DNA of 64,000 bases from Kaistia adipata DSM 17808 (GTDB lineage: Bacteria; Pseudomonadota; Alphaproteobacteria; Rhizobiales; Kaistiaceae): assembly GCF_000423225.1 (NCBI RefSeq), contig NZ_KE383991.1:692217-756216 (forward strand). The letters are read 5' to 3'. Positions 61,827 through 64,000 of the stretch are shown piece by piece. The translations under genes were made by a program, and so were the position numbers. Position 1 is the first letter of the stretch; each line of letters opens with the position of its first letter. Below the pieces are notes generated by a model. The model saw only the letters and a program-made list of their open reading frames with translations. It made no database searches and had not been told where the DNA came from.

Positions 61827-64000
61827 ATGTCCAAGCCTTCCGAATCGACTGCCATGACCGCTCCCTTCGACAGCTCCGCCCCTGCCCCGCGCCCCGGCGG
61901 CATCGCTGCGCGCGCGCTCGGCCGGGCGGCGGCGCCCGACTATGTCGCCCGCCTCAACCCCGAGCAGCGCCTGGCGGTGGAGACGACGGAAGGGCCGGTC
62001 CTGGTGCTCGCCGGCGCCGGCACCGGCAAGACCCGCGTCCTGACGACGCGCATCGCCCACCTGCTCGCGACCGGCAAGGCCTATCCGAGCCAGATCCTCG
62101 CCGTCACCTTCACCAACAAGGCGGCGCGCGAGATGCGCCACCGCATCGGCGAGCTGATCGGCCCCTCGGTCGAGGGCATGAACTGGCTGGGCACCTTCCA
62201 CTCGATCGGCGTCAAGATCCTGCGCCGGCACGCCGAGCTGGTCGGGCTCCGCTCGGATTTCACCATTCTCGACACCGACGACCAGATCCGCCTGATGAAG
62301 CAGGTGATCCAGGCCGAGAACATCGACGAGAAGCGCTGGCCGGCGCGCCAGCTGGCCAACCTGATCGACAGCTGGAAGAACCGCGGCCTGACGCCGGACG
62401 ACGTGCCGCCGGGCGATGGCGGCTCCTTCGCCGACGGCCGGGGCGTCAAGCTCTACCGGGCCTACCAGGCACGGCTGAAGACGCTGAACGCCTGCGACTT
62501 CGGTGATCTGCTTCTGGAAAACCTGCGCCTGTTCCGCGAGCATCCCGACGTGCTCCGGGACTATCACCAGCGCTTCCACTACATGCTGGTCGACGAGTAC
62601 CAGGACACCAACGTCGCGCAGTATCTCTGGCTGCGCCTGCTGGCGCAGGGCCGCAAGAACATCTGCTGCGTCGGTGATGACGACCAGTCGATCTATGGCT
62701 GGCGTGGCGCCGAAGTCGACAACATCCTCCGCTTCGAGAAGGATTTTCCGGGCGCCGTCGTCATCAAGCTCGAGCGCAACTACCGCTCGACCTCGCACAT
62801 CCTCGGCGCCGCCTCGCACCTGATCACCCACAATGAGGGCCGGCTCGGCAAGACTCTGTTCACCGACGCGACCGATCCCGACGCGTCGCGCGTCCGCGTC
62901 GCCTCGGCCTGGGATTCGGAGGAAGAGGCCCGCGCCATCGGCGAGGAGATCGAGGCGCTGCAGCGCAAGGGCCACAAGCTGAACGACATGGCGATCCTGG
63001 TGCGCGCCTCGTTCCAGATGCGTTCCTTCGAGGAGCGCTTCGTCACCATCGGCCTCAACTACCGCGTCATCGGCGGTCCGCGCTTCTACGAGCGGCAGGA
63101 AATCCGCGATGCGCTCGCCTATCTGCGCGTCGTCGCGCAGCCGGCCGACGACCTCGCCTTCGAGCGCATCGTCAACGTGCCGAAGCGCAGCATCGGCGAA
63201 ACGACGGTGCGGTTGCTGCACGACCATGCGCGGGCCCGCAACATCCCGATCCTCCAGGCGACCGAAGAGCTGATCGATACCGAGGAGATCAAGTCCTCCA
63301 AGACGCGCGCCGCGCTGCGCGACCTGCTCGCCTCCTTCGCGCTCTGGCGCTCGAAGCTCGACCAGATGAAGCATGGCGAACTGGCCGAGATGATCCTGGA
63401 GGAGAGCGGCTACACCGACATGTGGCAGCAGGACCGCTCCGCCGACGCGCCCGGCCGGCTCGAAAACCTGAAGGAACTGATCCGCTCGATGGAGGCATTC
63501 GAATCCCTCGGCGGCTTCCTCGAGCACATCGCCCTCGTCATGGACACGGACAACGCCGAGAACCAGGACGCCGTCTCGATCATGACGCTGCACTCGGCCA
63601 AGGGTCTCGAATTCGAGACCGTGTTCCTGCCCGGCTGGGAGGAAGGCCTGTTCCCGCACCAGCGCTCGCTCGACGAAAGCGGCCGCGCCGGCCTCGAGGA
63701 GGAACGCCGCCTCGCCTATGTCGGCATCACGCGGGCCAAGCAGCGCGCCATGATCTGGTTCGCCTCGAACCGCCGCATCCACGGCCTCTGGCAATCCAAC
63801 GTGCCGTCGCGCTTCCTCGACGAACTGCCGGAGAAGCATGTCGAGGTGATCGAGCAGACCTCGAACTATGGCGGCTACAATGTCGGCGGCTACGGCAATT
63901 ACGGCGCCAGCCGCTTCGACCGCGCCGACAGCTTCAACAACACCTATTCGACCCCCGGCTGGCAGCGCGCCCAGGCGAACAAGGCCTCGGCGCAGGCGCA
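61827..64000 (+). CDS. uvrD: UvrD/PcrA superfamily I DNA helicase (3' end beyond the window)
   Basis: A 3'-to-5' helicase of repair and replication; 724 complete codons are inside and no stop is reached. From ATG 61827 (an in-frame ATG 61854 is also possible) the helicase motifs run in order: Walker A VLAGAGTGKTRVLTTRI (about residue 60), VTFTNKAAREMRHRI, LVDEYQDTN (about 255), GDDDQSIYGWRGAEV, LERNYRS, MTLHSAKGLEFETVFLPGWE and AYVGITRAKQRAMIW. The Gly/Tyr/Asn-rich segment NYGGYNVGGYGNYGASRF near the edge begins the variable C-terminal linker. It is partial only because of the window border. Confidence 0.95.
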   Translation, partial: MSKPSESTAMTAPFDSSAPAPRPGGIAARALGRAAAPDYVARLNPEQRLAVETTEGPVLVLAGAGTGKTRVLTTRIAHLLATGKAYPSQILAVTFTNKAAREMRHRIGELIGPSVEGMNWLGTFHSIGVKILRRHAELVGLRSDFTILDTDDQIRLMKQVIQAENIDEKRWPARQLANLIDSWKNRGLTPDDVPPGDGGSFADGRGVKLYRAYQARLKTLNACDFGDLLLENLRLFREHPDVLRDYHQRFHYMLVDEYQDTNVAQYLWLRLLAQGRKNICCVGDDDQSIYGWRGAEVDNILRFEKDFPGAVVIKLERNYRSTSHILGAASHLITHNEGRLGKTLFTDATDPDASRVRVASAWDSEEEARAIGEEIEALQRKGHKLNDMAILVRASFQMRSFEERFVTIGLNYRVIGGPRFYERQEIRDALAYLRVVAQPADDLAFERIVNVPKRSIGETTVRLLHDHARARNIPILQATEELIDTEEIKSSKTRAALRDLLASFALWRSKLDQMKHGELAEMILEESGYTDMWQQDRSADAPGRLENLKELIRSMEAFESLGGFLEHIALVMDTDNAENQDAVSIMTLHSAKGLEFETVFLPGWEEGLFPHQRSLDESGRAGLEEERRLAYVGITRAKQRAMIWFASNRRIHGLWQSNVPSRFLDELPEKHVEVIEQTSNYGGYNVGGYGNYGASRFDRADSFNNTYSTPGWQRAQANKASAQA

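Noticed and set aside
61725-63839. 704-codon minus-strand frame opposite the helicase gene
   Set aside because: The plus strand has all UvrD helicase motifs in order; the minus frame has no recognisable protein.

Overview
The window is a high-GC chromosomal segment from an alphaproteobacterium, most likely of the order Hyphomicrobiales (Rhizobiales). The lineage signs are a giant growth-pole-ring-type coiled-coil protein, two BA14K-family proteins, a circularly permuted two-piece tmRNA gene, an alpha-type SspB, DUF1127, DUF2065, DUF3309 and DUF4169 proteins, the head-to-head miaA/serB pair, and several palindromic intergenic repeat families of the rhizobial type. I cannot name the genus with confidence. 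Almost all genes look like ordinary core genome; there is one short AT-rich accessory islet.

Layout. 1-8.8 kb: the first bases of a probable 2Fe-2S ferredoxin gene, the 2086-residue pole-ring protein, an MFS exporter and a DUF3309 peptide. 8.9-16.8 kb: a second MFS exporter, DUF1127, a secreted trypsin-like protease, a fatty-acid hydroxylase-type protein, two small divergent HTH-like genes, a sulfotransferase-like gene, a small membrane protein, two identical tRNA-Lys(CTT) genes and a secreted phytase-like esterase. 16.8-31.7 kb: branched-chain amino acid synthesis (leuA, ilvC, ilvN, ilvB) interspersed with a glycosyltransferase-like gene, PhzF, twin BA14K genes, a 2-hydroxyacid dehydrogenase, a TetR/LLM-oxidoreductase divergent pair and an ABC-F protein. 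Both leuA and ilvB have a leader peptide rich in their own end-product amino acids followed by pairing RNA segments. 31.8-32.9 kb: AT-rich islet with one orphan gene, ending at a C-tract against a truncated copy of the EamA transporter that follows. 33.3-41.97 kb: EamA transporter, small secreted proteins, AraC regulator, alpha/beta hydrolase, adhP, miaA, serB, GNAT. 42.2-49.8 kb: a long minus-strand cluster thyA - DUF4424 - GNAT - yqhA-like - folA - hflK - hflC - DUF2065 - degP. 49.9-55.2 kb: membrane protein, a third MFS exporter, ssrA (tmRNA), sspB, fumC, DUF4169, RHH protein. 55.2-64 kb: AsmA-family protein (apparently starting at CTG), an FAD-linked oxidase, a quinone-oxidoreductase-like enzyme, and a UvrD/PcrA helicase cut off by the right edge.

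How parts fit together. LeuA, IlvBN and IlvC cover acetolactate synthesis, its reductoisomerisation and the commitment to leucine, and the two leaders suggest amino-acid-responsive attenuation. ThyA and FolA recycle folate for dTMP. HflKC and DegP handle membrane and periplasmic quality control. The tmRNA encodes the tag ANDNYAPVAVAA and lies just upstream of sspB, whose product hands tagged proteins to ClpXP, so both halves of one quality-control route are adjacent.

The observations I would follow first are the two leaders, the permuted ssrA beside sspB, the perfect 16-bp palindrome between tetR and its divergent LLM oxidoreductase, the structured 5' region of the ABC-F gene, the CTG start of the AsmA protein, the repeat expansion in the pole-ring protein, and the AT-rich islet with its EamA remnant. 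I did not find a clear new multi-gene system.
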